A stretch of 27,532 nt of DNA from CAZBUK01 sp964495085 (GTDB lineage: Bacteria; Bacteroidota; Ignavibacteria; T3Sed10-11), in contig CAZBUK010000049.1 of assembly GCA_964495085.1 (NCBI GenBank), positions 1-27,532 on the forward strand, read 5' to 3'. Position 1 is the stretch's first letter. Each line of letters starts with the position of its first letter. The notes beneath the pieces are model-generated. The model was not told the origin of the DNA. It did not search any database and worked only from the letters and a program-made list of their open reading frames with translations. Positions 7,083 through 15,703 of this stretch are shown here, in pieces. A program made the position numbers and the translations under genes.

Positions 7083-8306
7083 TTACTCATGTCGAATCGC
7101 ATCGACCGGATCGAGACGGGATGCACGGCGCGCCGGGAGGAACCCGGAGATGATACCGACCGAAAAGGAGATCACCAGCGCGAGGATGATGATCGAAACG
7201 GGCATAGCCGTCGGGATTTTCTGGTCGATGATAAGACTCAAGGGGTACGCGATCATCAATCCGATTAACCCGCCGATCAGACAGATGACGATCGACTCGA
7301 TCAGGAACTGCATCATGATCGAACGGCGGCGGGCGCCGAGCGCCTTCCTGATGCCGATCTCCTTCGTCCGTTCAGAGACCGAGACATAGGTGATGTTCAT
7401 GATACCGATGCCGCCGACGAACAGGGCGAGTCCGGTAATGAAGAATCCCACTCCCGCGACCACGATGCTGATGCCGGCAAAGGTTTGGCTGAGCATCTCC
7501 TGCTGGTTGATCGCAAAATTGTCTGCGGTGCCGGGCGGAAGCCTCCGCTCGCGCCGCATGATGCCGCGCAATTCCTCCTTCGCGTCGTCGAGGAGTTCGA
7601 TGTTGCCCACCTTCACTTCGATGGTGATATCCCGTCGCTGACCGTACATACGCATGAATCGTGTTATCGGGATGAGGACCTGATTGTCGAGGCTGAAAAG
7701 ACCGAGGAAGCTTCCCTGGCGTTCGAGTACGCCGATCACCCGGAAGGATTTACCGTCGATCTTGACGAGCTGTCCGATCGGATTTTCGATATCGAACAGC
7801 TTTTCGGCTACTTCCGAGCCGAGCACCGCGACCGGTCTGCCGCTTTCCGATTCGGCCTGCGTAAGGAAGCGGCCGACCATCAGATCGGTTCCGGTGAATT
7901 CGGTATATTTTTCGGTCGTGCCGGAGACGAACACGCCGTCGACGGAACGTTCGCGGTACCGGACGAGTGACATCGTGCTTACCGACGGTGAGACGGTGCG
8001 TGGAATCGTCGCGGTCCGCTCGACCGTCTTCGCATTTTCGAGCGTGAGATCCGGGCGGTTGCGGTATGTCCACCACTCGTTGCCGGTGAACCACGGCATC
8101 TTCTGAATGTAGAGCACGTCGGCTCCGACGGTTCTGATGCTGTCGTCGAATGCGCGGTTCATTCCCTCGAGCGCAGTTCCCATCAGCGTTACCGAAACGA
8201 TGCCGATGACGACCCCGACGGTTGTGAGAACCGATCTGAGCTTGTTGGCCCAGATCGCTTCGATCGCGATTTTCGCGCCTTCGCGCAATTCATATAAAAA
8301 GAGCAT
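7083..8306 (-). CDS. MacB/FtsX-type ABC transporter permease (first copy)
   Basis: The 407-residue protein shares its whole plan with the following permease: an N-terminal membrane helix after WANKLRSVLTTVGVVIG, a periplasmic core, the segment SVSERTKEIGIRKALGARRR, three closing helices and the ending LDPVDAIRHE. The start at 8306 is preferred over an in-frame one at 8357, because it leaves a 1-nt gap after the ATPase stop and aligns with its paralogue, while the longer form would add a charged, unrelated leader. Two different permeases with one ATPase suggest a heteromeric membrane unit. Substrate specificity cannot be read from the sequence. Confidence 0.9.
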   Translation of the reverse strand: MLFLYELREGAKIAIEAIWANKLRSVLTTVGVVIGIVSVTLMGTALEGMNRAFDDSIRTVGADVLYIQKMPWFTGNEWWTYRNRPDLTLENAKTVERTATIPRTVSPSVSTMSLVRYRERSVDGVFVSGTTEKYTEFTGTDLMVGRFLTQAESESGRPVAVLGSEVAEKLFDIENPIGQLVKIDGKSFRVIGVLERQGSFLGLFSLDNQVLIPITRFMRMYGQRRDITIEVKVGNIELLDDAKEELRGIMRRERRLPPGTADNFAINQQEMLSQTFAGISIVVAGVGFFITGLALFVGGIGIMNITYVSVSERTKEIGIRKALGARRRSIMMQFLIESIVICLIGGLIGLMIAYPLSLIIDQKIPTAMPVSIIILALVISFSVGIISGFLPARRASRLDPVDAIRHE

Positions 8307-8307
8307 A

Positions 8308-9039
8308 TTATGCGGCTGCTTCTTCGGCCGAGTTCGGCTGTCTGATCTGCTTTGCATCGATGCGGATATCGCTCTCGACCAGGCCGTCCTTTATTCTGAT
8401 GATACGGTGTGCGTGTTCAGCGACATACTCCTCATGCGTGACCACGATTATGGTGTTTCCCTCCCGATGCAGATCGCCGAAGAGCTGGAGAATCTCGTCT
8501 CCCGATTTCGAGTCGAGGTTGCCAGTCGGCTCGTCGGCGAGTATGATCGACGGGCTGGTGACGAGTGCGCGCGCGATGGCGACGCGCTGCCGTTGACCGC
8601 CGGAGAGCTCGTTCGGTTTATGGCTGGTTCGCTCGGCGAGTCCGACCTGTTCGAGTGCATTCCGTGCCCTTCGTTTCCGCTCGCCTGCGGATATGCCGGC
8701 ATAGATAAGGGGAAGCTCCACGTTATGGAGCGCATCGGAGCGGGGGAGCAGGTTGAACGTCTGAAAAACGAAACCGATCTCCTTGTTCCGGATCCGGGCG
8801 AGTTCGTTGTCGTTCATCTTGCTCACGTTGATACCGTTAAACTCATAGAGGCCGGTGGTCGGCGTATCGAGGCAGCCGAGGATATTCATCAGCGTTGATT
8901 TGCCCGAGCCGGAGGGCCCCATGATCGCGACGTATTCGTTCTGGTCGAGATCGAGGGAGACGTCGCGGAGGGCGTGAACGGTCTCCGCTCCCATAACGTA
9001 TTCTTTGCTGATGTTGCGGATCTTTATGATGTTGGCCAT
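8308..9039 (-). CDS. LolD/MacB-type ABC transporter ATPase
   Basis: This 243-residue cytoplasmic ATPase powers the adjacent permeases. Walker A is GPSGSGKST (41-49), the Q-loop is VFQTFNLLP (about 91-99), the signature LSGGQ is at 145-149, Walker B is IILADE with catalytic Glu170, the D-loop is NLDS and the switch is His202. The order and the EPTGNLDS sequence place it in the MacB/LolD/FtsE group. An AAAGG Shine-Dalgarno precedes the start. The C-terminus carries an acidic/alanine tail beyond the core. It is translationally coupled to the downstream permease. Confidence 0.93.
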   Translation of the reverse strand: MANIIKIRNISKEYVMGAETVHALRDVSLDLDQNEYVAIMGPSGSGKSTLMNILGCLDTPTTGLYEFNGINVSKMNDNELARIRNKEIGFVFQTFNLLPRSDALHNVELPLIYAGISAGERKRRARNALEQVGLAERTSHKPNELSGGQRQRVAIARALVTSPSIILADEPTGNLDSKSGDEILQLFGDLHREGNTIIVVTHEEYVAEHAHRIIRIKDGLVESDIRIDAKQIRQPNSAEEAAA

Positions 9040-9092
9040 GTGTAACCTTTGCGTGATAAGTGTTAAAATAAAATGAGATCGGCGCCTAAGTA

Positions 9093-10367
9093 TTAACTTC
9101 CCGCCGCCATACGCCGGCCGGAATCGTTCTGCACCTTGACAAGGGAACCGTCTTTCAGATCCCGGTTAATGGCGCGGAAACTGCCGGTAACCACCTCCAC
9201 ACCCTCATCGAGTCCTTCGACGATTTCAACATATCGATCTCCCATAATTCCGCGCTTGACGGTTACCGCTTTCGCCGATCCCTCATCGACCACGAAGACG
9301 ATCTCGTCGGGTGAATCCTGTTGTACCGCTCTCCGAGTCTGTGTCTGCTGCTGCTGTTGTTCCGGCCTGTTTCGCTGTTCTTCGTCGATCCGTACGGTGA
9401 CGCTCTGTATCGGAACGGCCACGACTTTCGTTCTCGTTGCGGTTTCGATATCGGCGATCATCGACATACCCGGTCGGAGCATGACGTCGGATTCCAGGAT
9501 TGCGATCTTAACCTCGAAGTTGACCACCTCCTCCTGTGTCCCGAGTCCGCGCGTCTTCGCGGCATGGGCAATCTCGGTAACGGTCCCGGTGAAGGTCCTC
9601 TCGGGGTAGGCATCTACCTGGATTCTCGACGTATCTCCGACGGTCACCTGAACCACGTCGTTCTCGTCCACATCCACGCGCGCTTCCATACGGCTGAGAT
9701 CGGATATCGTCATAATCTCGGTTCCGCCCATCATGCCCGTCCCGACGACGCGCTCGCCGAGCTCAGAATTCAGCCTGGTCACCGTCCCTTCGATAGGGGA
9801 ATAGATCGAGGTTTTTGCGAGGTTCTCGATCGCCTCGTCGAGCGATGCCCTCGACTGGGCAACCATATACCCGGCGGTTTCGGTATTCGATACCGCGGCG
9901 GTATGAGTCGTCCGCACGGCGATCAGCTCCGCATCGGATATAAATCCTTTATCGAAGAGATCCTGGCCTCTGCGCAATTCCGCTTCCGCTTTTTCGAGAT
10001 TGGCGGCTGCCTGCCGCTGACTCGATTGAGCAGATTGGTATGCGGCTTCGGCCCGGTTCCTTGACGCGACATACAGATCCGGCCTGATGCGGACAATCAG
10101 ATCGCCGCTCCTGAGCCGCTGGCCCTCCCGGACGGGGAGCTCCACGATCTCGCCGCTGACTTCCACGCTGATTTTCACTTCCATTTCGGGATAGATTTTC
10201 CCTGACGCCGTAACGATCTGGGTTATATCCCGCAGCTCAACCTTCTCGGTCTGGACGGCGATGACCGTTTCGCGCTTGCCTCCGATGAGAACAGCCAGGA
10301 TGAGCAGCAGCACCAAAAAGCCGAGAATTGCTAATATAATAGTACGTTTTTTTCTGGTAGATAGCAT
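9093..10367 (-). CDS. HlyD/MacA-family periplasmic adaptor
   Basis: The 424-residue membrane-fusion protein should bridge the inner-membrane ABC complex and the TolC-like channel. A signal-anchor helix covers residues 9-29. A barrel-sandwich (lipoyl-like) half motif lies at about 66-94 and its second half at about 188-212, flanking a long alpha-helical hairpin (about 97-186) rich in Ala, Gln and Glu. Beta-barrel and membrane-proximal domains follow. An insert at 335-350, containing five consecutive Gln and further Gln/Arg residues, separates these last domains and looks like a flexible, low-complexity loop. The gene begins 2 nt after the TolC-like stop and sits 53 nt before the ATPase. Confidence 0.9.
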   Translation of the reverse strand: MLSTRKKRTIILAILGFLVLLLILAVLIGGKRETVIAVQTEKVELRDITQIVTASGKIYPEMEVKISVEVSGEIVELPVREGQRLRSGDLIVRIRPDLYVASRNRAEAAYQSAQSSQRQAAANLEKAEAELRRGQDLFDKGFISDAELIAVRTTHTAAVSNTETAGYMVAQSRASLDEAIENLAKTSIYSPIEGTVTRLNSELGERVVGTGMMGGTEIMTISDLSRMEARVDVDENDVVQVTVGDTSRIQVDAYPERTFTGTVTEIAHAAKTRGLGTQEEVVNFEVKIAILESDVMLRPGMSMIADIETATRTKVVAVPIQSVTVRIDEEQRNRPEQQQQQTQTRRAVQQDSPDEIVFVVDEGSAKAVTVKRGIMGDRYVEIVEGLDEGVEVVTGSFRAINRDLKDGSLVKVQNDSGRRMAAGS

Positions 10368-10369
10368 AA

Positions 10370-11734
10370 TTAATAAAGGTCCTCGCCTATGAGATATTCG
10401 AGTTGACGTATTGCAAGATAGAAACCGAAAATTGAATCGACGCTATTGCTCTCGGCCTGTGCAAGGTTGGCATTGGCGACGATGAGATCGAGAAGCGTGC
10501 CGGCGCCGAGATTGTACCGCTCTTCGGCGAAACGCTGCTCCTCGCGGGCGGCGACGATGTTCTGCCTGGTGACGTCGACTCTCTTTGCAGCGGCTTCGAG
10601 TTCGAGATACGCGGTCCGGATATCGAGCAGCGCCTGATTACGCAGCTCGGTGTGCTCGATCTCGGCTTGCCGGAGCTGTACCTTCGCCTGCTGTACCTGA
10701 TTGTTGCGCTGAAACCGCTGGAAGATTGGAATCGATACCTGAAGATTATAATTGAAGCTCCTGGAATCGTCGATTGCGCTGATCGATTCTCCGGTGTAGC
10801 CGTAACCCGCCGAGAGCGAAAGCGACGGCCAGAAGGAACCGCGCGCGGTCGTGACGCCTGATTCGGCGGCATAGACGCGGTACTGTGCGGCTTCGATATC
10901 CGGACGGTTCCGGAGCGATTGCTGCTGAAGCTCGTTGAAATCACGGTAGCGAGCCTTTACCCGGTCGATCTCCTCCGCGGTTATGGAAGTCGGCACGCCC
11001 TCCGGATCGAATTCATAATCCAGTACCGGGTTCAATCCGAGGAAGAACGTCAATTCGGCTTTTGCGTTCGCCAGATTCTGCTCCGCCTGAATTATACCGA
11101 GCTCGTCATTCCCGACCTGCACCTGCTGGCGGTAGACATCGACGATCGCCACTGCACCCACGCGGTTCGACTCGACGATCCGTTCGAGCTGTGCACTGCC
11201 TCGTCTGAGATTTTCCTCGCTGACCCGGAGCAGCTCTCTACGCCGGAAGACGTCAAAGTAGAGCGTATATACCCTCGTCGTAACTCCGCGTCTCGTCCCC
11301 TCGAGCATAAGTTCGGCGGACGATTGCGTATACCTTGCCTGATTGAGATTCCCGAAATTGGCAAATCCGTCAAAGAGATTTATGCTCCCGCCGACTCCGG
11401 TGTTGTAGGTCTTGCTGATCGAGGTAAACGTTCCTATCGGGGTTCCCTCGAAATACCGGACGCCTCTTGAGTCGACGTGCCGTAATCCACCGCTCACAGA
11501 TAAGCTCGGCATGAAGTTTCCATACGCGGACAGAACCCGCGACTTCTCGCTGCTTACCCGGACCTGCGATCTGGAGATCTGATAGTTGCGCTCGAGTGCA
11601 AGATTAACCGCCTGAGATAGAGTGATCGTCTGCGAATCGCCCGATCGCTGCTGTTCTCCGGTGGCGGTTACCTGGCCGGATGCGGAAAGTCCCGTACACA
11701 ATAATAACACAGTCAAATATGCCGCGAGCTTCAT
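10370..11734 (-). CDS. TolC-family outer-membrane efflux protein
   Basis: The 454-residue protein forms the outer-membrane channel-tunnel of the tripartite pump. It starts with a signal peptide (about 1-20, ending near SASG). The mature part shows the two-fold internal repeat of the family: LSQAVNLALERNYQI opens the first half, and FWPSLSLSAGYGYTG in the second half echoes FMPSLSVSGGLRHV in the first. Long helices rich in Gln, Glu and Ala lie between. The second ATG of a pair is chosen (11734) because GGAG sits 6 nt before it, while the first, 12 nt earlier, has none. It is the first gene of the operon. Confidence 0.92.
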   Translation of the reverse strand: MKLAAYLTVLLLCTGLSASGQVTATGEQQRSGDSQTITLSQAVNLALERNYQISRSQVRVSSEKSRVLSAYGNFMPSLSVSGGLRHVDSRGVRYFEGTPIGTFTSISKTYNTGVGGSINLFDGFANFGNLNQARYTQSSAELMLEGTRRGVTTRVYTLYFDVFRRRELLRVSEENLRRGSAQLERIVESNRVGAVAIVDVYRQQVQVGNDELGIIQAEQNLANAKAELTFFLGLNPVLDYEFDPEGVPTSITAEEIDRVKARYRDFNELQQQSLRNRPDIEAAQYRVYAAESGVTTARGSFWPSLSLSAGYGYTGESISAIDDSRSFNYNLQVSIPIFQRFQRNNQVQQAKVQLRQAEIEHTELRNQALLDIRTAYLELEAAAKRVDVTRQNIVAAREEQRFAEERYNLGAGTLLDLIVANANLAQAESNSVDSIFGFYLAIRQLEYLIGEDLY

Positions 11735-11812
11735 GCTGGACTCCATCGATATTGAAATAGTAATATTGGCTCTATATGTGCCGATTTGAAGGGTTCATAA
11801 CTACGAAGTACA

Positions 11813-11818
11813 ATTATA
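11813..11818 (-). promoter_or_regulatory. Candidate -10 box of the efflux operon
   Basis: A perfect TATAAT on the minus strand lies about 78 nt before the TolC-like start. No good -35 hexamer is found 17 bp upstream, so this is only suggestive. Confidence 0.25.
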
Positions 11819-11878
11819 TTAGACGGTTTTTTGGGATGAAAGTTTCAATTCCGGTGCCGGAACGAAGAGAACGGGCCG

Positions 11879-13042
11879 TTAATCGGTTCTTTTCGCGAGA
11901 CGCCTGTAGACCTCGATCAGAGGGAGCTGCCGGGAATCCGCTATCTTTTTACACTCTTCATACTCCGGTATATATTCCGTCCCTCCATCCCGTGTGACCT
12001 CTTTCATCCGGACCTTCCCGAATTCAGTTTCCACCATTATCCCCGAGCGTTCGAGTATTTTTCGCTGCTTCCGGGAGTAGCGTATTCCGATGGTGGTGGT
12101 TTCCCGTTGTAGAATTTTCAGAACCGCATCGAACTCATGCTGCGCAGCGAGTACGGTGAGGAGAATCCCCGGTCGTCCTTTCTTCATCACAACCGGGGTG
12201 AGATACGCATCCCGCGCTCCGGCGTCGAGCAGTTTCTCGATCACATGGGGATAAATTTCCGGGTTCATATCGTCGATGTTGGTCTCAATGGAGATAATCT
12301 CATCCTCAATCCCGGCGGGATCGTATTCTGCAACGATCAGGCGGAGAATATTCGGAATTTCGCGCATCTCCCTCTGTCCGGATCCGTATCCAATCGAAAG
12401 GGGAACGAACGTCTCGCGGTTCAATAATCCGCTTGAGAGTGTTTTGATGATTGCGGCGCCCGTCGGTGTCGTGAGTTCGTAGGGAATATCGGAGGAGACG
12501 ACCGGATAACCCCGCAGGATTTCGATGGTTGCCGGAGCGGGTACGGGGAGCGTGCCGTGCGCGGCCGGTATCGTCCCTCCCATACCGAGTTTTACAGGAG
12601 TTGAATACACGGCGTCTGTACCGAAGTAGTGAAGACCGATAGCGGCGCCGACAATATCGACGATGGAATCGACGGCGCCGACTTCATGAAAATGTATTTT
12701 CCCGACGGGGACGTTGTGAATCTTCGCCTCCGCAGCGCCGATTATAGAGAAGATGTCGGACGCATCTTTCTTAACGCGATCGGGAAGCGCGCTCCCCGAG
12801 ATGAGATCAAGGATTTGGGAGAGATGCCTTCCGTGCTGCGACACAGCGCTTACCGAAACTTCGCATTGAACCGCGGTAATGCCGTTTCGTTCGACATGCA
12901 TAGCTTCGATCTCGAATCCCTGCAGTCCGAGTTTACCGAGTTCGGTCCGGAGATACTCGATAGGGAGTCCCGCATGGATCATCGCACCGAGCGTCATATC
13001 GCCGCTTATGCCGGCGATGGTATCGAAAAAAGCGATCTTCAT
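11879..13042 (-). CDS. larC: Nickel-pincer cofactor biosynthesis protein LarC
   Basis: LarC inserts nickel into the pyridinium thiocarboxylate precursor in a CTP-dependent reaction, the last step in making the nickel-pincer nucleotide used by lactate racemase-type enzymes. The 387-residue length matches complete LarC. The N-terminal signature FFDTIAGISGDMTLGA (5-20) and HFHEVGAVDSIVDIVG (117-132) are diagnostic, and the C-terminal metal-related half (ETNIDDMNPEIYPHVIEKL) is intact. In Lactobacillus plantarum the two halves are joined by a programmed frameshift; here they form one uninterrupted frame. It lies 27 nt after waaA and is probably co-transcribed with it. No larA, larB or larE lies in the window. 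Confidence 0.93.
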   Translation of the reverse strand: MKIAFFDTIAGISGDMTLGAMIHAGLPIEYLRTELGKLGLQGFEIEAMHVERNGITAVQCEVSVSAVSQHGRHLSQILDLISGSALPDRVKKDASDIFSIIGAAEAKIHNVPVGKIHFHEVGAVDSIVDIVGAAIGLHYFGTDAVYSTPVKLGMGGTIPAAHGTLPVPAPATIEILRGYPVVSSDIPYELTTPTGAAIIKTLSSGLLNRETFVPLSIGYGSGQREMREIPNILRLIVAEYDPAGIEDEIISIETNIDDMNPEIYPHVIEKLLDAGARDAYLTPVVMKKGRPGILLTVLAAQHEFDAVLKILQRETTTIGIRYSRKQRKILERSGIMVETEFGKVRMKEVTRDGGTEYIPEYEECKKIADSRQLPLIEVYRRLAKRTD

Positions 13043-13069
13043 AGTATGGATTCCGCAATGGGTATTGTG

Positions 13070-14350
13070 CTATATATACACGGAAAGGTGGCGAACTATT
13101 CGCCCGGTCGCGCCTGTATTCTCCTGTACGAGCTCGCGCGCCGTTTTCCCGGCGGCCTTTCGTTTCTTCGAGTCGGCAAATAGATCGCGCAGCGTATGGT
13201 ATAGATCTTCCGCATCGCGGATCGTAAAACCGGCCCCTCGTTTAAGCAGCTCGATCGCTTCCTGCGAACGTGTATGCCGCGGTCCGAAGATCACGGGAAT
13301 TCCGTAAACCGCAGCCTCGAGCACGTTATGTACGCCGGTCTTGAATCCCCCGCCGATATATGCAACATCGGCGTATTTATAGAGAGTGAGCAGGATCCCG
13401 ATGCTGTCCACGATGACTACCCGTTCGCCGTTATAATTGTTGAGGTAGGAGAATCTGATCGACGAGATGCCGCTGCCGAGCCGATTCTCGATCTGATCGA
13501 GATTCTCTTCGGTCGGTTCATGAGGAACGAGTATCGTGAGCAGCGACTTTTCCTCGCGGCTTATTCTGAGCAGCGCCGGAATGAGGTGCTCTTCATCCGT
13601 TTGCCAGCTACTCCCGACGACCAAAACTTTTTTCCTTCTCGTGAATCCCTCCGGCAGAAGGTGTATCTCCTGAGCCGCGAGACTCTTCTGCAGCACCTGG
13701 TCGTATCGTGTGTCGCCCGCCGCTTCGATTTTCGGGAAGGAAAGATCGAATTTCCTGAACTGCTCCGCATCGGATTCGCTTACGGTCATGATCCGTTCGA
13801 ATAAATTGAAGAGCCTGCGGTGGAACGATCGCAGCGGAGGGGAAAAGCGTTTCGAGGATGCACTGAGGGTTGCGTCGGCGAGGAATACCGGAATGCGGGA
13901 TTCCGCCAGCGCCCAGACGGCGTTCGGCCAGATGTCGTATCTGATGAAGACGGCGGCACGCGGCGCGAGCGTTCGGACGAACCGTATCATCGAAGCTCTG
14001 CTGTCGAACGGGAGGTAGCTTACCACATCCGCAAACCTGAATGCGCGGGAATGGTTGTATCCCGATGGGGAGAAGAAGGTTACCACCGTGACAGAATCGG
14101 GAAACTCCTCCTTGAGCTGTATAATGATCGGTTTTGCCTGTTCGAACTCGCCCATGGATGATACGTGGAACCAGATTCTGGAGCGGGCCGGGTCGAACCC
14201 GGAGAGGTTCCTCTCGAGGGCGCCGAAAAGGTCCTTGCGGCCTTTCATTCCCTCCCGGATTTTTCGATCGAGTACGCTGCCGGCCTTCGCTGCGCCGTAG
14301 AGGGCAGGATAAACAAGTCCGTTATAAATGTAAAACCATATGTTTTTCAT
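13070..14350 (-). CDS. waaA: 3-deoxy-D-manno-octulosonic acid (Kdo) transferase
   Basis: WaaA (KdtA) transfers Kdo from CMP-Kdo to the lipid A precursor at the inner face of the cytoplasmic membrane, so the organism should make LPS. The 426-residue protein has an N-terminal membrane anchor (about 3-22), then the GT-B Kdo-transferase fold with VSSMGEFEQAKP, whose Glu68 matches the catalytic base of the family. The C-terminal nucleotide-sugar region is YIGGGFKTGVHNVLEAAVYG followed by PVIFGPRH. An in-frame extension to 14518 is rejected, as it would put 56 unrelated residues ahead of the anchor. No good Shine-Dalgarno precedes 14350. The gene is followed closely by larC. Confidence 0.92.
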   Translation of the reverse strand: MKNIWFYIYNGLVYPALYGAAKAGSVLDRKIREGMKGRKDLFGALERNLSGFDPARSRIWFHVSSMGEFEQAKPIIIQLKEEFPDSVTVVTFFSPSGYNHSRAFRFADVVSYLPFDSRASMIRFVRTLAPRAAVFIRYDIWPNAVWALAESRIPVFLADATLSASSKRFSPPLRSFHRRLFNLFERIMTVSESDAEQFRKFDLSFPKIEAAGDTRYDQVLQKSLAAQEIHLLPEGFTRRKKVLVVGSSWQTDEEHLIPALLRISREEKSLLTILVPHEPTEENLDQIENRLGSGISSIRFSYLNNYNGERVVIVDSIGILLTLYKYADVAYIGGGFKTGVHNVLEAAVYGIPVIFGPRHTRSQEAIELLKRGAGFTIRDAEDLYHTLRDLFADSKKRKAAGKTARELVQENTGATGRIVRHLSVYI

Positions 14351-14737
14351 GAGGAATACGGGGAATCGACCGTTACGGTATTTCTTTCGGTCCGCTGAGG
14401 TGCCTGACTCACTGCGTACCGAAGTACTGCCGCGAAATGTTTTTGGGAAATCGGCCTCGATGCATCCGGAGTTTTCGTACAAACTGTAAAATATCTCTAA
14501 ATCTTCGGCAAGATGCAAGCAACTTGAATTTGAGCATTAATTTTCTGAACATGGTATTTGCTCCGAATACACTTCGCCACGGTGATGTCCAACGATCTAT
14601 CCGGAACGATATGAAAAAAGTCGGCGTTACGGGAGAGCGGAACGATCCTTCTCTTCCCCGTGTACGCTTGTCCCGGAATCGTTTGCTCCGCTGAAGGCGT
14701 ACATTCCCAATACCGGATTTTACCAAGAGAAGGAAAT
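14351..14737. other. Divergent intergenic region between waaA and the sugar kinase
   Basis: These 387 nt hold no confident gene. Promoters for both flanking units should lie here, but no convincing -35/-10 pair was found by eye. The one item worth noting is a short basic reading frame on the minus strand (14409-14552), listed separately. Confidence 0.5.
14409..14552 (-). CDS. Possible small basic protein (47 aa)
   Basis: A 47-codon frame upstream of waaA begins with ATG, has GGAG at 14561-14564 (8 nt spacing) and ends at TGA 58 nt before the waaA start. The product would be strongly basic (about 14 Lys/Arg) with a possible amphipathic N-terminal helix. I recognise no family. It could be a real small protein or leader peptide, or chance. 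Confidence 0.22.
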   Translation of the reverse strand: MFRKLMLKFKLLASCRRFRDILQFVRKLRMHRGRFPKNISRQYFGTQ

Positions 14738-15703
14738 ATGAATTTTCTCGTGATCGGCCATCTCTGCTACGACGAGATCAATTATGCTTCGGGTGAGAAG
14801 CTTGAAGGATTCGGCGGGATCTATTATGCGGCGGCGACGCTGGCAGTGCTCGGGGGAAAAGAACATACGGTGCTACCCGTTTTCCCGGTCGGGAAGGATA
14901 AGAAGGACGAACTTTTGGCCAAATTCAAATCGTTCGGGAACGTTGTAACCGACGGCATATATGAGATCGACCAGCCCGTCAACCGGGTGAAGATTTTTTA
15001 CGGCGACCGTGGGACCGAGAGGATCGAGTGCAGCGAACATATCGCGCCGCCCGTCTCCTTCGATGCGATCCGACCGTTTCTGCGGCGGTCGAATGCAATT
15101 CTCATCAATATGATTTCGGGATTCGATATCACGTACGATACGCTCCTCAATATCAACGAGGGGAGAGGATCGCGCGAGAAACCGATCTATTTCGATTTTC
15201 ACAGTCTGACGCTGGGCATCAACGAGGACAATAAACGTTTCCGGCGGCCCATGATCGATTGGCGACGTTGGGCGTTCAATCTCGATATCGTGCAGATGAA
15301 CGAGGATGAGGCGGCTCAGATGACCGTGGAAAAACTGCCGGAGGAGCCTCTTGCCAAGACGATGCTCGCGCTGGGGCCCCGGGCATTTGTGGTCACGCGG
15401 GGCGAGCGCGGCGCGGTGCTGTACTGCGACGACAGAAAAAAAACGCTTCGGCAGGAAATTCCGGGCATCCGTATAGAACGAGGTGAGAACGGTAAGCGGA
15501 GCCGGCCCGATGTTCATTCGAAACGGGATCCGACCGGATGCGGCGATGTGTTCGGCGCCGCATATCTGTATAAGTATATGCTATCGGGGGATTTTAAAGC
15601 GGCTGCCGAATTCGCAAACGAGATCGCAGCACGGAAGGTCCCGATCAACGGTTCTGACAACCTGGAAGCCCTCAATCCGGTTGTCGAGATGCGGACGGAA
15701 TGA
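14738..15703 (+). CDS. PfkB/ribokinase-family carbohydrate kinase
   Basis: This 321-residue protein is predicted to phosphorylate a sugar, nucleoside or sugar derivative with ATP. The N-terminal glycine motif GFGGIYYAAATLAVLGG (24-40) is the substrate-side signature of the family. The C-terminal anion-hole/catalytic motif reads DPTGCGD (264-270); Asp270 is the expected catalytic base, while the usual GAGD alanine is Cys. VTRGERGAVLY fits the ATP-side strand. The ATG at 14738 is favoured by AGAAGG 5 nt upstream. The stop overlaps the next start by 4 nt (ATGA), so the two are translationally coupled and may act on the same sugar pathway. The substrate is unknown. Confidence 0.82.
   Translation: MNFLVIGHLCYDEINYASGEKLEGFGGIYYAAATLAVLGGKEHTVLPVFPVGKDKKDELLAKFKSFGNVVTDGIYEIDQPVNRVKIFYGDRGTERIECSEHIAPPVSFDAIRPFLRRSNAILINMISGFDITYDTLLNINEGRGSREKPIYFDFHSLTLGINEDNKRFRRPMIDWRRWAFNLDIVQMNEDEAAQMTVEKLPEEPLAKTMLALGPRAFVVTRGERGAVLYCDDRKKTLRQEIPGIRIERGENGKRSRPDVHSKRDPTGCGDVFGAAYLYKYMLSGDFKAAAEFANEIAARKVPINGSDNLEALNPVVEMRTE

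Noticed and set aside
9321..10064. 247-codon open frame antisense to the adaptor gene
   Set aside because: It is an antisense shadow with no signal or recognisable domain.
11840..11878. Terminator after larC
   Set aside because: A TTCCGG/CCGGAA dyad with a 2-nt loop is present, but no T-run follows on the minus strand.
14351..14518. Extended waaA start
   Set aside because: It adds 56 residues ahead of the membrane anchor that have no counterpart in the family.
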